In this document: positions 46,451 to 59,352 of the stretch, in pieces
How the letters are laid out: the number at the start of each line of letters is the position of its first letter
Position numbering within the stretch: position 1 is the first letter of the stretch
Source of the DNA: Adenanthera pavonina
Taxonomy: Eukaryota; Streptophyta; Magnoliopsida; Fabales; Fabaceae
Length of the DNA: 64,000 nt
Assembly (NCBI GenBank): GCA_026686845.1
Contig: JAIVEN010000015.1
Location: 23,913,501 to 23,977,500, forward strand
Direction: 5' to 3'
Translations under genes and position numbers: made by a program
Notes under the pieces: model-generated
What the model was told of the DNA's origin: nothing
The model's input: the letters and a program-made list of their open reading frames with translations, nothing else
The model's database searches: none

Positions 46451-49400
46451 ATACACCAAGCCGTTAATATATTTTTTATTTTCTTTATATGTTCTAAAAA
46501 TAGAAAATAATCATAGATCACCACAATATAGCTATATTTTCACACATAAATCACCTCTTTGAAATTAGGCAAGTATTTTGCACCTGCATATGTAATCAAT
46601 TGTGATCCTAGATAAGTTAAATATATTGACTCTTTGCATTTGTCCATCAGAGCTATCACAATACATTTATAATTTCATTGCCATATTTATTTGTTCAATA
46701 AGCATTCAATTTTGTTAGCAAAAATATATAACAAATGCGACATTAGCAAGATATATGCGTACTTTCATAAATATACGGACTAATGAGTTCATTATTCTCT
46801 CAAGGACAAAATCATTGAGGTACTAAATAGATGTGTTTCAAACCTATTTAAGATCTTATTAAAATCCTTATTCTACAAGTCGAGTAAAAACTATGATTTT
46901 TCAAAATCATTCATTTCGAATTATTCCTTCAAATAATCAATTGCCTTTGCAAACTCTTCAAGAGTTTTAATCAACACATATAACAAACTTTAATTTAAAT
47001 CTATTTATAAAATATATGGATAAATTGGATAATTTTTAATCCACGAATGGATTTTTACAAATGTCTATTTTTCCTAGGAAAATTTAAATGCTTCTAGCAT
47101 TTTTAATCCTTTTGGGATTCTCATATACATTTTACTATATAGTAAGCTGCATAAATAGATTATAATCTTATTATACGCATATAAAATTTTATCTATTGCC
47201 AGACTAGTAAAACATCAAAAAACATTTACATCAACCACAAGATAATATGTCTACATATAATCAATGTCAGGCATTTGCGAAAACATTTATACTATAAGTC
47301 ATGCTTTATATTTCTCAATTCATTTTCGCATGAGTATTTGTTTATATGATACTAACTTTTCAATTCAAGTGCTTGGACTTACTAACTTTTCAATTGGAGT
47401 GCTTGGACTACAAGTCTAAAAGTTTCATGTTTTGAAAGTAAATTCAATCCAACTCATATTGCATCTTTTTCTTTTCTTTTGGCCAATCATCTTTCTGTCT
47501 ACAATTCAAGACAAATTCACATTGAAGATGCTCATTTGATTGTACTATTTTTATATCATCAAAAATATTGTCAACAACTTTATCTTTTTTTTTATTCCAT
47601 CTTTCTTATAATGACATAATTTATTGAAATCTCTTTATTGTTTTCAGGTAGCTAAACTGTTCTAGAGTTTTACAACTAGTTATGTCTTGGATCTCTTATA
47701 GATTGTTTACCTCCTCAATATGATCATCTTAATTATTTGCTAAAATATTTATCTTTGAAACCGATTAATTCTTCACTCTTAAGGTATGACTCATTTACAT
47801 TTGTCCTACTGGAACATAGTTGGAGCATTCTTCACTGGAATATGAGATCTAGTAATTCTTATTTAGGTCAGTAATAACATTTAGCAGTTATTTTTCAATA
47901 TTTTATGAATGCAATAATTTATGAACTTTTGGTTCATACTTCTTTATATGAGGATCTAGATCAACTCATGATAATGCATTCCACATATTTTTCTATTCTA
48001 GCAACTTATTATGTCCCCCTCATTCTGGAAAAACAAATCATGCAGTATAAATCTCTTATATCCATTTATTTCCTTTAAAAACATCCTTTTGCTCATTTAG
48101 AAACAAATAAGAAGAAGGAAAATCTTAACCAATATTTATTCCTAACTTTTCTTTGAGTATCCATTTACATGTACTATGGTGGAGCAAGAAGCATATACAT
48201 TTTATATTCAATATTTTAAGATGGAAAATTTCTAGCTCCTAACCAAAGCTTATTGTAATGGGGGAAAATTTATAATATTTGTTGGCTTGATGCATGTAAA
48301 TGTTGTAACATCTAAAAATCTTGCTCTTACAAGCAATAGTCTAGCTATTTATTGGAAGCATTTGATAGATAATTTGCTAGACCATTTTGTTTAATACACT
48401 TTTTAGTTGTTCTTCTAATAATTATGCCATAATCATTGAAAGCCTAAGATATAAATTTACTAGCATTTTCATGAAAAATCATCTTAATTGCATATTCTGG
48501 AAAATATAATTATTTATGTGAACAATCTTGCAAGCTTCATGTTGCGAATTTATAATCATCACACATGTGACTATCTTATACATGCATCTATCAAAATCAT
48601 TATATTTATGATCCACATGGTGACAATTTGAATGGGCCCATATATATAAACTTGATACATTTTAGAAATGTTAGGATCCAATCCCAATCATAGCTAGTGA
48701 TGATTTAGAGATTAATATGGTTTGAGAACAAGCAACATAATAGAATTTTTGAACTATATAATATTTTTCCTATTCATGATAATTCTTTGGTGAATTTTCA
48801 ATAATCTTTCACATCATAATGATTTAGAATGATTTAACCAATCATACCAAATAATAAATATTTGTATCAATAAACTTGAGATTTACTATCAAATATTTTT
48901 CATATATAGTCTCAATAGGTATCGAAAAGAATAATATCTTTGAAACAAAACAAATTTATTTGAAGCATAATAATATGTTATCAACAATATACTATACTTC
49001 ATAAGTAATAATATGATACTATAAAACTCATTTAAAGATTTTATCAATTTTATACTATTCAGCATATCACCAATATTTTCATCTATGGGTTTATTTTTCT
49101 CCATTAATCTTTTGTCCAACCATAAATTAACATATACACATAGGTTTTCAAAAATTAATGAAGTCAATCTTACTAAATTTTTATTTTAATTAAATACAAT
49201 TCACATATAAAATATTTTCAAATCACGAATAAATGATTTCCAACATAATAACTTGCCATCAATTCATAGATATCATTGATAAATGTTTCTTTATCAATAT
49301 TATAATAAATCAATACCTCATTTGACTAAAAACCCAGTTATCAATTCCAAAGTTTATAGCTTTTTTCAAAAAGCTCAAATAATCATTTTGGCAAAACAAA

Positions 49401-50040
49401 CACATTGAGATTGAAATTATAGCCTCAGGATTGTTACAATTCTAAGGTCTAGAATACCCAATTCAGCATCTACTTAACCACCGTTAAAATCTCAATTGAC
49501 TTTCCTTTGAACTCCCCAAGCCACTTCAAAGGTCTAGAATACCCAAAATGAAGAAAATGCTCAAAAATATACTCTTCTAAGCTTTGGATTTTGAATTTAG
49601 TTGTGTTGTGTGTTTTTGACCGTACACTATACTATAGCATCAAGTTCACTACATTGTAGTGTAGAAGGATATAACATGAGAAGAATACTCACTGCAGCAT
49701 CTACTTAACCACTATTACAGCACAAAATGAATGTTTTTAGGAAAATAAACATCATTTATAGCTTATTTTCTTCAATTAAATCATTTCTAGCTTATATTTC
49801 ATGATTTTCCCAATAAATTTTAATTAAAGCAATTAATCCAATTTCTTTCAAATAAATAAAAAAATAATATCTTTAATATTTCGATGATTTCCTAAATACA
49901 CGCAAACTTATATCAATAACTTTATTTTATTTTATGAACTTTAATTATGAAAAAATTAGAAAAATTTTAACTGTAGATAATGTTATTTTTTTAAAAAATT
50001 TTTTATATATATTATTTAAAATATATTATTAAATCAATGT
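46451..50040. other. AT-rich DNA without recognisable genes
   Basis: About 3.6 kb of strongly AT-rich sequence. A short direct duplication of ACTTTTCAATT...GTGCTTGGACT occurs at 47355-47412. The only longer frame (48889-49167, minus) has Leu/Ile/Lys/Asn-rich composition expected by chance in such DNA. It may be the decayed body of the copia element whose LTR is at 45707, but this cannot be shown. Confidence 0.5.
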
Positions 50041-50292
50041 TGATATGCGCAAATTAGCTGTTTCGAGTTGATTGATGAGCAAGAAAGGGAGGGCATGCCG
50101 GTAATTTCAAAACAACCGCCTTACAAAATTGGGGGAAAAAGGAAAAAATAAATAAGAAAGAAAAACGATACATTTGCGCCCATACTATGGTGTGGTCTTC
50201 GCGTGTCAATTCTACTGGTGCGTGCCCCCAAATTGCAGTTAGGCGGGTAGGTATAATAGCCTGCACACTACCGAGGGTCTCTTCCTTTTCTA

Positions 50293-50362
50293 GAGAGAGA
50301 GACAGAAAGAGACTCAATCAAACAACCAACCAAACAAAACTGACGCCTACCTATAAACCACT
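50293..50362 (+). promoter_or_regulatory. Probable 5' untranslated leader of the MYB gene
   Basis: A GA-rich run (AGAGAGAGAGACAGAAAGAG) then a CAA-rich stretch leads to the ATG at 50363 (context CCACTATGAC). A TATA-like GTATAATAG lies at about 50251-50259. The composition turns sharply from AT-rich to GC-rich at about 50050, marking the gene island edge. Confidence 0.5.
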
Positions 50363-53353
50363 ATGACTGCAGGAGACCGTGCCGGCTCTGCCTCTCCCTC
50401 TCCTTCCCTCGAACTTCTCAACAATGGCTTCGCCGCCGACTCTGACGTCGCCGGTTGTTCCGACTTGGAACCCGTGGCGGGCGATGCCGACTTTTCTGCG
50501 CTTGGAGACGGTAACGTTGCTGGTAGAGTGAAGGGACCGTGGTCCCCGGAGGAGGATGCCGTTCTCAGTCGGTTGGTTAGCAAGTTTGGGGCAAGGAATT
50601 GGAGCATGATCGCGCGAGGCATACCCGGCCGCTCTGGCAAGTCCTGCCGTCTCCGTTGGTGTAATCAGCTTGACCCCTATGTTAAACGCAAGCCCTTTAC
50701 CGGTAACCTCATTCCCCGGTCATTCTCTCATCGTTGTCCGCGTTTTTATTGATTTCTTTTTGTGCCCTGCTATTCCCATTTTTGGATTTGATGGTTAGCC
50801 TAAGCTTTTTGCCTATCATTGCTGTTTTTAAGTGGAAAAGCTCTCGCTTCTTATTTCGATCATCTTATCCGATATTATCGGTGTCACCGTAGGGGGCAGG
50901 GAATTTGGGTTAGATGACTGTTCATTCTGGGTTTAAGTTCACATTTCTGGAATTTAGGTTCCGAGGTTATTTAATTGAGTCATAACTTACGAACTTTTAT
51001 TTTCTTTTCCTCATTTCTTTGAATAACAGATTAAACAGTTACCTCTTGTTTATTTTAATTTTTTTCATAACTTCTCTCATCAACGAGAATGATGTGTTGA
51101 TGATGTCTGCATCCGGGGCTGCCCACTGACTCATTTTTATAAGTATTTGAGTCTTGCTGAAATTTTTAAGTGCCTCTGCATAAAAACATTACATTTTCTT
51201 TGTTATTTTATGATTTATTGTGGAATAAACGTCTTAATAATTTACCAATTTGTGGACTTCATAGGAACTTATATTGGTTTTTTTTTCCCCTCTTCCTACG
51301 CATTACGTATATATTTGTTGAACTGCATTCATAGTGATCAGGCATTGTTGGTTTAAGTTATTATGGCTATCATCTCTTTGGTTCTGGTCCCTACATTTAA
51401 AATCAAGTAAGACATGTTTTTGTATCTACCTTGAAGATGTTGATATAGAATATACACAAAATGGTTGATTAACTTCTGTGGGATAATGGTCAAGTTATCT
51501 ATGTGCGCATAAAGGACCTTATTATTGTTGCACTTATTCTTCACCTGACTAGCTATTTGTTAAACGATACCAAATTCCTATGCTGATTGTTGATATAATA
51601 AATCATAATTTTGTAAAACAATTCAAATAAGAACAAAACTTGTGCAGGTTGATTAGCAACATGCAAAGCTGCCAGACCACAAATCACACAATTGATCTGG
51701 CAATTTGATAATGGTAGTACAAAATAACCAAAGAAACACCAATAACTACGGATGAAGCTAAAACTCTTTGGTGGCACCACTCTGGCATTTTCCAATCCAA
51801 TACTAATTTGATAGGTTCTCACTTATTGAAGTGGTGACAAATGACTGACAGCAATGATTTGAGTTAACAAATTATCTTCTATACAAGGAATAAAACGTCA
51901 TTTTGGGCTATTATTGCAAGATGATCTACTGAGCACTCTTGAAGCTGTAGCAAATATCAATTAGATGAAAGCAACTGTGTTATGTAATTGACATAGACTC
52001 AAAAACTTGCCAGATTTAAGGTTACTGAACTGTACTATGGACCACTCTAATGGCATATACAAGAAGATTAGATATCTCCTTTCCACTATAGCACACAGTT
52101 CATATATTTAAAATATAGAATTTACTGTCTTTCAGGAAGTTGTCCAACTAATTCAAATAATTCAAGTAATATATTATTATCAGCTCATTGTGGTCTATTT
52201 GTCAATCACTTCATAAGTCATTACCAATTCTTTGAATCTTCATCAACCAATTTGTCCTAATTGCTTCAAATGTTGATGTTCTAACCAAACTTCATTAGAT
52301 AGTTGAATTTAGAACTACCTTTCCTTACATCAAACTTCTCATTATGTGTCAAATCAAGATGCAGGGAGTGAAAAATCACTTTGTCTATCAATTGTTTCTA
52401 CTAGACTGTGTAGTTCCACATTACTACCTCGGTTTTTGGTCCATCCTTTTAGAAATGAAAATATTATTGTTAGTTTCACATGAAGTTCCGTACCTTGCTC
52501 ACCTAGTTCTATTAAACCACCAAGGCTACTAAGCTTATTCTCTTGAAAGTTTGTGTAATGCATCCAATAGGATCCTGCAAGATTATTTGTATGCACATTG
52601 ACATATAAGCTTTACCTACAAATTTGACCCTGTTGTGGACCTCAGCCTTTGATCCTTTCTTTAATTATCTCCTTGCTGTGGCTATATTGGGAACTGGGAC
52701 AAAGCACCTCGGACTTTTGAGATGTAACTCATGGTCCAGGCTGTTGTTGGGCCAGACAGAAGTTACTTGAAATATTAATAATCTGCTGGTTGTCAGGAGC
52801 AAATTCTACGTACTTGTCTTCCCATATACTTATTTGCTTTATGTGATAAATTCTGCCCGTTTCTCCTCCATTTTAAATTTTATGCTTTTTATTTTGGACA
52901 AGTGCAAGGTTTTACATAGTTTTACACTAGAATATCAATTATATATTGTGCTGTGGGGCAATTGACATAAAGTTGTCATTTTCTGCTTAGCCATTATTGT
53001 ATCATGTGGACCTCACGTGGCAATGCATTATGCATTAATGTCTACCACTAAAATGTTACCTTCTCTGGGGCATGTGTTGATTTTCACTGGTGCGTGTCTT
53101 TATTTGCTTATATTTGCAACATGAGGAACATGATTAGCTGAGAAGCTTGATTTCTCTCTACTGTTGCTTTCATATGTTATGTCATTTGTGGGTTTTTATG
53201 TGGGACAAGATTTTAGGTACAGTTTGCCATCAAGTTATCCAATAAAAAATGATTTACATAAGTCTTGGTGCCTCCAATGGTTTGGAAGATAAGGGTTAAA
53301 AAAGTTGGATAGCTGACACCTGTCTACTCCAGGGAAAGCTTGTACCAAACCTT

Positions 53354-53389
<36 letters not shown>

Positions 53390-54409
53390 TGCTAGGTATT
53401 TTTGCTTTGTATGCTATATATTCTCTCGTTGTAAACTTGTATTCATTCAATTAACAAATTAGTCCCCATGATGAATACCTTGTGCCTCACGAAGTCTAAA
53501 GAAATGTAAATTTCTGCAGAAGAAGAGGATCGTATCATAGTTGCAGCCCATGCAATGCATGGGAACAAATGGGCAGCAATAGCTAGGCTTCTACCAGGTA
53601 GAACAGATAATGCTATAAAAAACCACTGGAATTCTACACTTAAGCGCAGGTGCATGGATATTGGAAGTTATGTCCCAGGGGGAACTGGCATGACGGAAGA
53701 GGGCAGCCTTGAGGCCCCTGACAAAATAAAGGCATCTTCTGAAGAAACCATGTCAGTAGGGAATATCAATTCATTGAATCCTACACAAGTTAAAAATGCC
53801 GGGATCGAAAGTGGTATCAATCAGTACGAAGATAATCCTGCAAGAAAAGATGGTGCTGAAGTGGAGGAACATCCTACCCTCTGTCAACCTGTAGCACGAG
53901 TTAGTGCATTTAGTGTCTATAATCCTCCAAGCAGGCCAACAACTGGACCAACAAATTCAAAGATGCTCCCAATGCAGGGTCCTTTGGTCCAATCATCCAA
54001 AGTTGAAGTAGGAGACTGCAAACTATTTGATGATGTAGGCTGTGAGCCCTTGGTTCCGTTGCATTGTGGTCATGGCTGCTGTTCTGCAGGTTCTGAGGGA
54101 AGCCATTCTCATGGTTCGCTACTAGGTCCTGAGTTCGTTGACTATTCAGAGCCCCCCACATTTTCAAGTCATGAATTGATCTCTATAGCTACAGATTTGA
54201 ACAATATTGCTTGGATCAAGAGTGGTCTCGAGAATCATGCAGCTAGAGTAACGGAGAATGCAACAAAGTTGACAGCATCTCAAGGTGCTGATCCTGCCTT
54301 TCAAAATGGCTTCTTTGAGGAGGGAGCAAGCAATTATGTGGGTGTGATGCAAGAAATGTTGTCAACGAAGATGTCTAGTCATCCATTTGCAATGCCTGCA
54401 AAAGTTTGA
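50363..54409 (+). CDS. MYB1-like: R2R3-MYB transcription factor, MYB1/25/109 type (join 50363..50702, 53520..54409)
   Basis: Predicted 409 residues. Two MYB repeats bind DNA in the nucleus. R2 has Trp at 60, 80 and 99 (GPWSPEEDAVL, IPGRSGKSCRLRWCNQLDP). R3 has Phe112 in place of the first Trp, then Trp131 and Trp150 (HGNKWAAIARLLPGRTDN, AIKNHWNSTLKRR). The acidic N-terminal 54 residues and the C-terminal motif GPEFVDYSEPPTFSSHELIS with IATDLNNIAWIKSGLE point to subgroup 23. The intron (50703-53519) splits codon 114, GT/AG borders in TACCG/GTAAC and TCTGCAG/AAGAAG. An intron after PFT fits this subgroup. No stop or shift is seen. The orthologues are linked to abiotic-stress and growth control; the role here is inferred only from family. 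Confidence 0.93.
50703..53519 (+). other. Intron 1 of the MYB gene (2.8 kb)
   Basis: GT at 50703 and AG at 53519. It contains no coding sequence that I can support. A (GT)14 microsatellite lies at 53357-53384. The middle (51560-52570) differs in texture and may be an old insertion, but no ends were found. Confidence 0.85.
53357..53384. repeat. (GT)14 microsatellite
   Basis: An uninterrupted run of GT in the MYB intron, about 135 bases before the acceptor site. Likely length-polymorphic. Confidence 0.95.
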
Positions 54410-55555
54410 TGATTGAGATAAGTCTGCTGATTTTACTGTCTTTTTTCGTGGCTTATTACGGTGGGAGGATTGGTAGTTGAAGCTTGTCTCAACTCAAATC
54501 TGATCGCTGGGGCTTAAAAAATCTTATTGGGCGTTTGTCCTTCCTCGTTGACGTGAGGAGGTCATGATAGTTTCCTTGAAATACCTGGTGGAAGTTTTTT
54601 CGTCCGAATATATATATATATATATATACAGAGTAAAAAAAAAGTTTTTTTTCCCTTCTCAGGATCGTGTTCCTATGCCTACTTATGTTAATAGAACCAG
54701 TATTACTCCACTGTTCTATATATTCCACCGAGGAGTCAAATGTGCCTCCTGGTCTTATAATTGGGCGGGACTCTCGAAAGTCTAGTATTTGGTGGTTGGA
54801 TTTTTTAATAATTTGATTATGATAATAAAATGTTTATCATGTTTTAAAACAATTTAATATTTAAGAGTAAAATGTTTTCATAGCAGTATATCCTATCAAT
54901 TATTAAAGTAAAAAGTATTATATTTTGACTATAACTTTTCATGGTGGTCAAAAAAAAAAAAGACTATAACTTTGCATAGTTGTCAGAAGAAAATCAGATT
55001 TGGTTAACTTTATAATATGAGAAAAAAAAGGGAAACGATAAGAGAGCGCGAGATTTTCTAGTTTTTCTTTTGGCCTCCTTGATTTTCTAGTATTAAATGT
55101 ATCTTATAAAACACAATAATGATAGTCTATATGATAAAAGGCAGATTTTCAATTTTTTAAATTAAAGTTAACATCGTTGGTTCCAATTGTGCACTTTTTT
55201 AAGTCATGGAGAGAGAAAAAGAAGAAAACAATAGAACAAAAAGTTGGGAAAATCATAAATAGCTCGTGTTGATTTTGATCATGAGTCAGCATTGGCATAA
55301 CGATGTTTGTTTCCTTTATTGTTTATTAATCCCTTGCTTTCCCTTGTTGGCGCTCTTTCCCTCTCTTCCTCAACCCCCTTCAAGTCCCATGGCTGTCGAG
55401 AGAGATAGAGAGAGAGTGAGAGAGAGATTACTCACCCTCCAGACTAAAGTAATGTGTTGCTTTGTTCCTTACTCAATTCACGTCACTCTAGTATTGTCTC
55501 TTTTCCTCTGCTTCCGTAAAACTCTCACTTATTCTGCAACCTCTTTTGAATATTA
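54410..55555. other. MYB 3' region and intergenic DNA
   Basis: The 3' untranslated part has a TA tract at 54608-54628 and a possible poly(A) signal AATAAA near 54825-54830. From 54850 the sequence is AT-rich without genes. At 55395-55430 a GA-rich run (GAGAGATAGAGAGAGAGTGA) probably belongs to the leader of the next gene. Confidence 0.5.
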
Positions 55556-58500
55556 ATGACCTCTGCCTCTCCAAGTCGCTACATGAACATTCTCAACTTG
55601 GGTGGTCAAAATGGTGATTGCCGACAAATAGTTTTCAAAGGGGCTCCAGCGGTGGCGGCAGCCGGCAAGTATATTCTTCAGAGAGCGGTGACAGGTCCGA
55701 TGTAGAGATTATGGGGGAATCTGAAAAGGAAAGGGATCCTCTGTGTTAGAGTGTTCAGTGGAGGTGGATTTGGGCGGTGTGGTGGCTGCGGTTTAGGTAC
55801 ATTTGGTTGAAGTGGAGAGGGACTGTAGAATTTGTCATCTGGGTATGGATATGACCAATCATGGTTCTGGGACTTCCGTTGAGCTGGGATGTTCTTGCAA
55901 GGATGATTTGGCTGCTGCCCACAAACATTGTGCTGAGGCTTGGTTCAAGATCAAGGGTAACAAGTACGTGCATTGTAATAGAAACATCTGTGTTGTTGCA
56001 AGATTAGTTTTGATGATGTTGGTGAATTTGCGAGATTAGTTTTGGCTGCATAATTAATTTTTAGATTCTTGCTGCAGTGAGTACCCAATATTAAATTGCC
56101 GTGCTTTACTAGTAGGTGAGATTTTGAAGTTATGGACTTTTCTATTTCCTGCATATCCTTAGCATATGATACGAAGAGAGCCGGGGGACAATGAAGGCTA
56201 AACGACCGGGCTTAGTGTGAAGTGGCTTGGTATTGGAGTGCAAACTGTGACATAAAACTTGATGGGCAAACACGACGGAGAAAATGAAACATGATTGACC
56301 TATATGATTTGGAATCCAGTTCAAGTGAAGACGTTCTTCCAAGGGCAGGCAGAAGATATCCTGCTTACTGGTCCAAACTCTCCTGTCATACATATAATCT
56401 TTCCTTCCTCTGCCTCAAGTTTGTTTCTGCTGAATAGATTGGATTTTGTCTTCCATGTTGTTTGACTTGAATGAAGTGTCCTGCATGATAAATAATATTA
56501 AATGGTGCTTGCTGTCATATCCAATTTTTGTAGTGCTTTTGGTTCCATGGGATTGCATGTAGAAAATCAACTATACTGTCAAATGAAAGTTGTTCCAGTT
56601 CATATTTTATCTGTCCTTGGTCCGCAGGTCACCACTCGATTGACTACTCTGCCAGAAAGTCTTGACCTTGAATATGAAGTGGTGTGCATTTGGTAGTGTA
56701 AGAATAACACTAATCTTCACCTTTGGTTCGTAAACACTGCTTTGTCATTTGTGATTAGAAACCCGAAAGATAAGCCCCCTATAGGAACATTATCAAGCTT
56801 TAGCTGTAATCATAAGCTTTGCCTTCACTTATCTTTCTGGTTTCTTTCCCATCCCTCGTAGTGGTACTCTCCTGCCCACTGGCGGACCTACATTGATATG
56901 AGGGGTAGATGCACCCTTAAATTTTTTAAAGTTAGATGCATTTAGTTTCGGTGATTTACATCATGTCCCCACTTATCTTCTCATTTTGCACCCACTAACC
57001 AAACTAGAGAAAAGAGGAAGAAAGTGAGATAAGTAAGGGAAGCTATTCATTTTATGTTACTAAATTGCCAAATCTTTGGAAGAAGAGAGAGAATATATGC
57101 CATGGTAGGAAGAGGGGCACTAGCCATGGCGAGATTAAAGGATAGAGTGGATGAGTGCAGTAATTTTTTTATAATTTTATTTGATTTACTTGTTAGCATA
57201 AATTTCAAATGAGAGCCACGTTATTTTTATTTTTTATATTACTCAGTTTATATATATATTTTTAGTGAAATATTTTTTTGATAATTTTAACTGCCCACAA
57301 AATTATTTACTTTTTATACTTTCTCAGTCAAATAATTATTTTTTATAAGTATTTGTTTAAATTATAGTTTCAAATTTGTGATGCTCTTTTACTTTTTTGT
57401 TTTGGTTAAAATATGACTGAGGGTAACTAGATTGAAAATTTGTAAAGTTTTGAGTTAACATAAAATAAATTTTTTAAGAGAAATTTGTCAAACAACAATA
57501 TTAATCTAAACAGGACTATGAGATCTACATTTTGCATGAAGTTTAAAGTATATATATTTCATGTTTAGTAGGTCAAATATATAAATTTCATGAGTCAAAT
57601 TTTCAATAACAATAAATTAAGATAAATTTAGAAAATTTTGCCATTAGACTTAAAAATTGTAGAGTACATCACCTATTTGATTATATATATGCATATATGG
57701 CTGTGTGTATATATATATATTTTTATATAATTTTTAAATTTATATATTTAATTTCATTTTATTATATAATAATATGCACTGTCATTTTTTAAATAAATAT
57801 TTGTTCCCACTAGGCCGGGATCCCAGATCCGCCACTGCTCCTGCCGTTCCCTTTTTTCTCTGGCCCTGTTTCCCCCTTTCAATGAAAAATAATTCCTGAC
57901 TTGGCTGCTTGAACCATGCTTCAGTCAGGTTCCTTCCATTTTTCCGTTTGGCTCTTGGCTAAATTTGTAGTTGACCCTCTTATATGTACGGACTAGTTAT
58001 CGGTGATCTAAAATCAAAAATAAATTTCAGGGTCTGAATTTCATTGGGCTTGAATGTGCTCAACATGAGTGTCTTAATCACATTTTATGAATAAGAAGTT
58101 TAAGTCATACCAGGATTTATAACCATTTAAATTTGGTTTAAGGTATTGATGGTTCGGGAGGTGATCGGTTTTATGGGATCAAAATCTGTCAAAGTTATCG
58201 CATATGCACACTGTCCTGACAATTGGGTTGTAAGGATATATGATTCAGTTGTGTAGTTGAAATGAAAACGTTCTGATTCTAGTTTCCCTTAGCACTGCAG
58301 AAATTGTGTTTTCTTGCCAGACAGACATTAGTTTCAAATATGCTGCTTTATCTTCACCATTAGTTTTTTGGCCACTGACGCTTTTTCTTTTTCTTTGGGT
58401 TTGAACTGCACTAATTATTCTACTTGCATGACAGAACCTGTGAAATCTGTGGATCAATTGCACACAATGTAGCTGGTATTTTTGAGGGTGAAATGACAGA

Positions 58501-58669
58501 ACAATGGACTGAGGCAAATGATGCCTCCACAGTACCACCAACTGGACTTGTGACCCTTTCAGGAACTCGAAATTTCTGGCAAGGCCTTCGCTTCTTGAAT
58601 TTTTTACTTGCCTGTATGGTCTTTGCCTTTGTCATTTCGTGGCTTTTTCACTTCAATGAGCCCTCATGA
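55556..58669 (+). pseudogene. RING-CH (RINGv) zinc-finger gene with damaged first exon
   Basis: The C4HC3 finger is complete: CRIC, CSC, HKHC in exon 1 and, after the intron (55964-58434, GT/AG, splitting Lys codon AA/A), CEIC in exon 2. A membrane helix follows (FLNFLLACMVFAFVISWLFH) to the stop at 58667. The family are probable membrane-anchored E3 ubiquitin ligases. Upstream, the conserved N-terminus appears in three different frames: from the ATG at 55556 (SPSRYMNILNLGGQNGD), then SSESGDRSDVEIMGESEKE at 55645-55740, then VHLVEVERDC from 55797. A TAG at 55794 lies directly before VHLV. Two shifts plus a stop suggest a pseudogene. Alternatives are sequence errors, or a TTTAG acceptor at 55796 used by a hidden upstream exon. 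Confidence 0.7.
56877..57837. mobile_element. Non-autonomous hAT transposon (961 bp), TSD CTCCTGCC
   Basis: Terminal inverted repeats CACTGGCGGACCT at the left and AGATCCGCCACTG at the right (complement CAGTGGCGGATCT). An 8-bp duplication CTCCTGCC flanks it at 56869-56876 and 57838-57845, the hallmark of the hAT superfamily. The interior is AT-rich and has no transposase. It lies in the intron of the RING-CH gene. Confidence 0.88.
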
Positions 58670-59136
58670 AATCCTGCAACTTGAGGACAAAGCTAGTAAT
58701 ATGATTGAGGGTTAACAAGGCTAGACTATATAACAACACAGCTACCATCCTCAGTTTCCATATTTATTGGAGCGATGCCTTTGTCTGTACACAAGATGTT
58801 CACATGAGTACCAGCATGGCTGATTGCTGTATAATTTTTGCTATATCATTGTTGGATGTTATTTTCCACAACTTGGAATAGTTCTGGGGTGGTTTTAACA
58901 TAACCTGCTTTCGTTGCCCGAGTATGTTAAGTCTTCTCGTCTTGGTTTACTCCATCATGTAGGAAGTGTGGTGGGAATATACGAACAGAAATTTGCGTAC
59001 ATGGGGGAAGACATACTTGTATGGAAGATTGTAATCCTTGTGTGTGTGTGTGTATATATTATAAATTGTATGGAATCTGATTTGATGTATTTGGCTTGTA
59101 CATAGTATTATGATTTGAGAAATTTAGTTTGTATTA

Positions 59137-59352
59137 TTCCCTCCATCCTAAGGCAACATATAGTAAATTGTCATTTTTATCCCTTATTTATTGTATTATT
59201 AGTAGTGTAATTTATATTATATTTAATGAGTGAAATTAATAGGGTTAAAATTGAAAATTTTGGTTTTTTAAAAAATTTAAGGATGTAATATATGTTTTTT
59301 ATTATACGTGAAATAACCCCCCTTATTGTTTTATAATATGAGACAGAAGAAA
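59137..59352. mobile_element. Stowaway-like MITE
   Basis: The left end CCCTCCATCCTAAGGC and the right end (complement TTCTTCTGTCTCATATTATAA) resemble the diverged Stowaway terminus CTCCCTCCGTCCCA. TA dinucleotides flank it at about 59135-59136 and 59353-59354. The interior is AT-rich and non-coding. The ends are imperfect, so the exact borders are uncertain. Confidence 0.55.

Noticed and set aside
48889..49167. Minus-strand 92-residue ORF in AT-rich DNA
   Set aside because: Composition as expected by chance, no homology recognised, no promoter or neighbouring coding context.
55266..55556. ORF of 96 residues upstream of the RING-CH gene
   Set aside because: Leu/Phe/Ser-rich with no domain. 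It overlaps the GA-rich leader and ends exactly where the conserved N-terminus begins in another frame.
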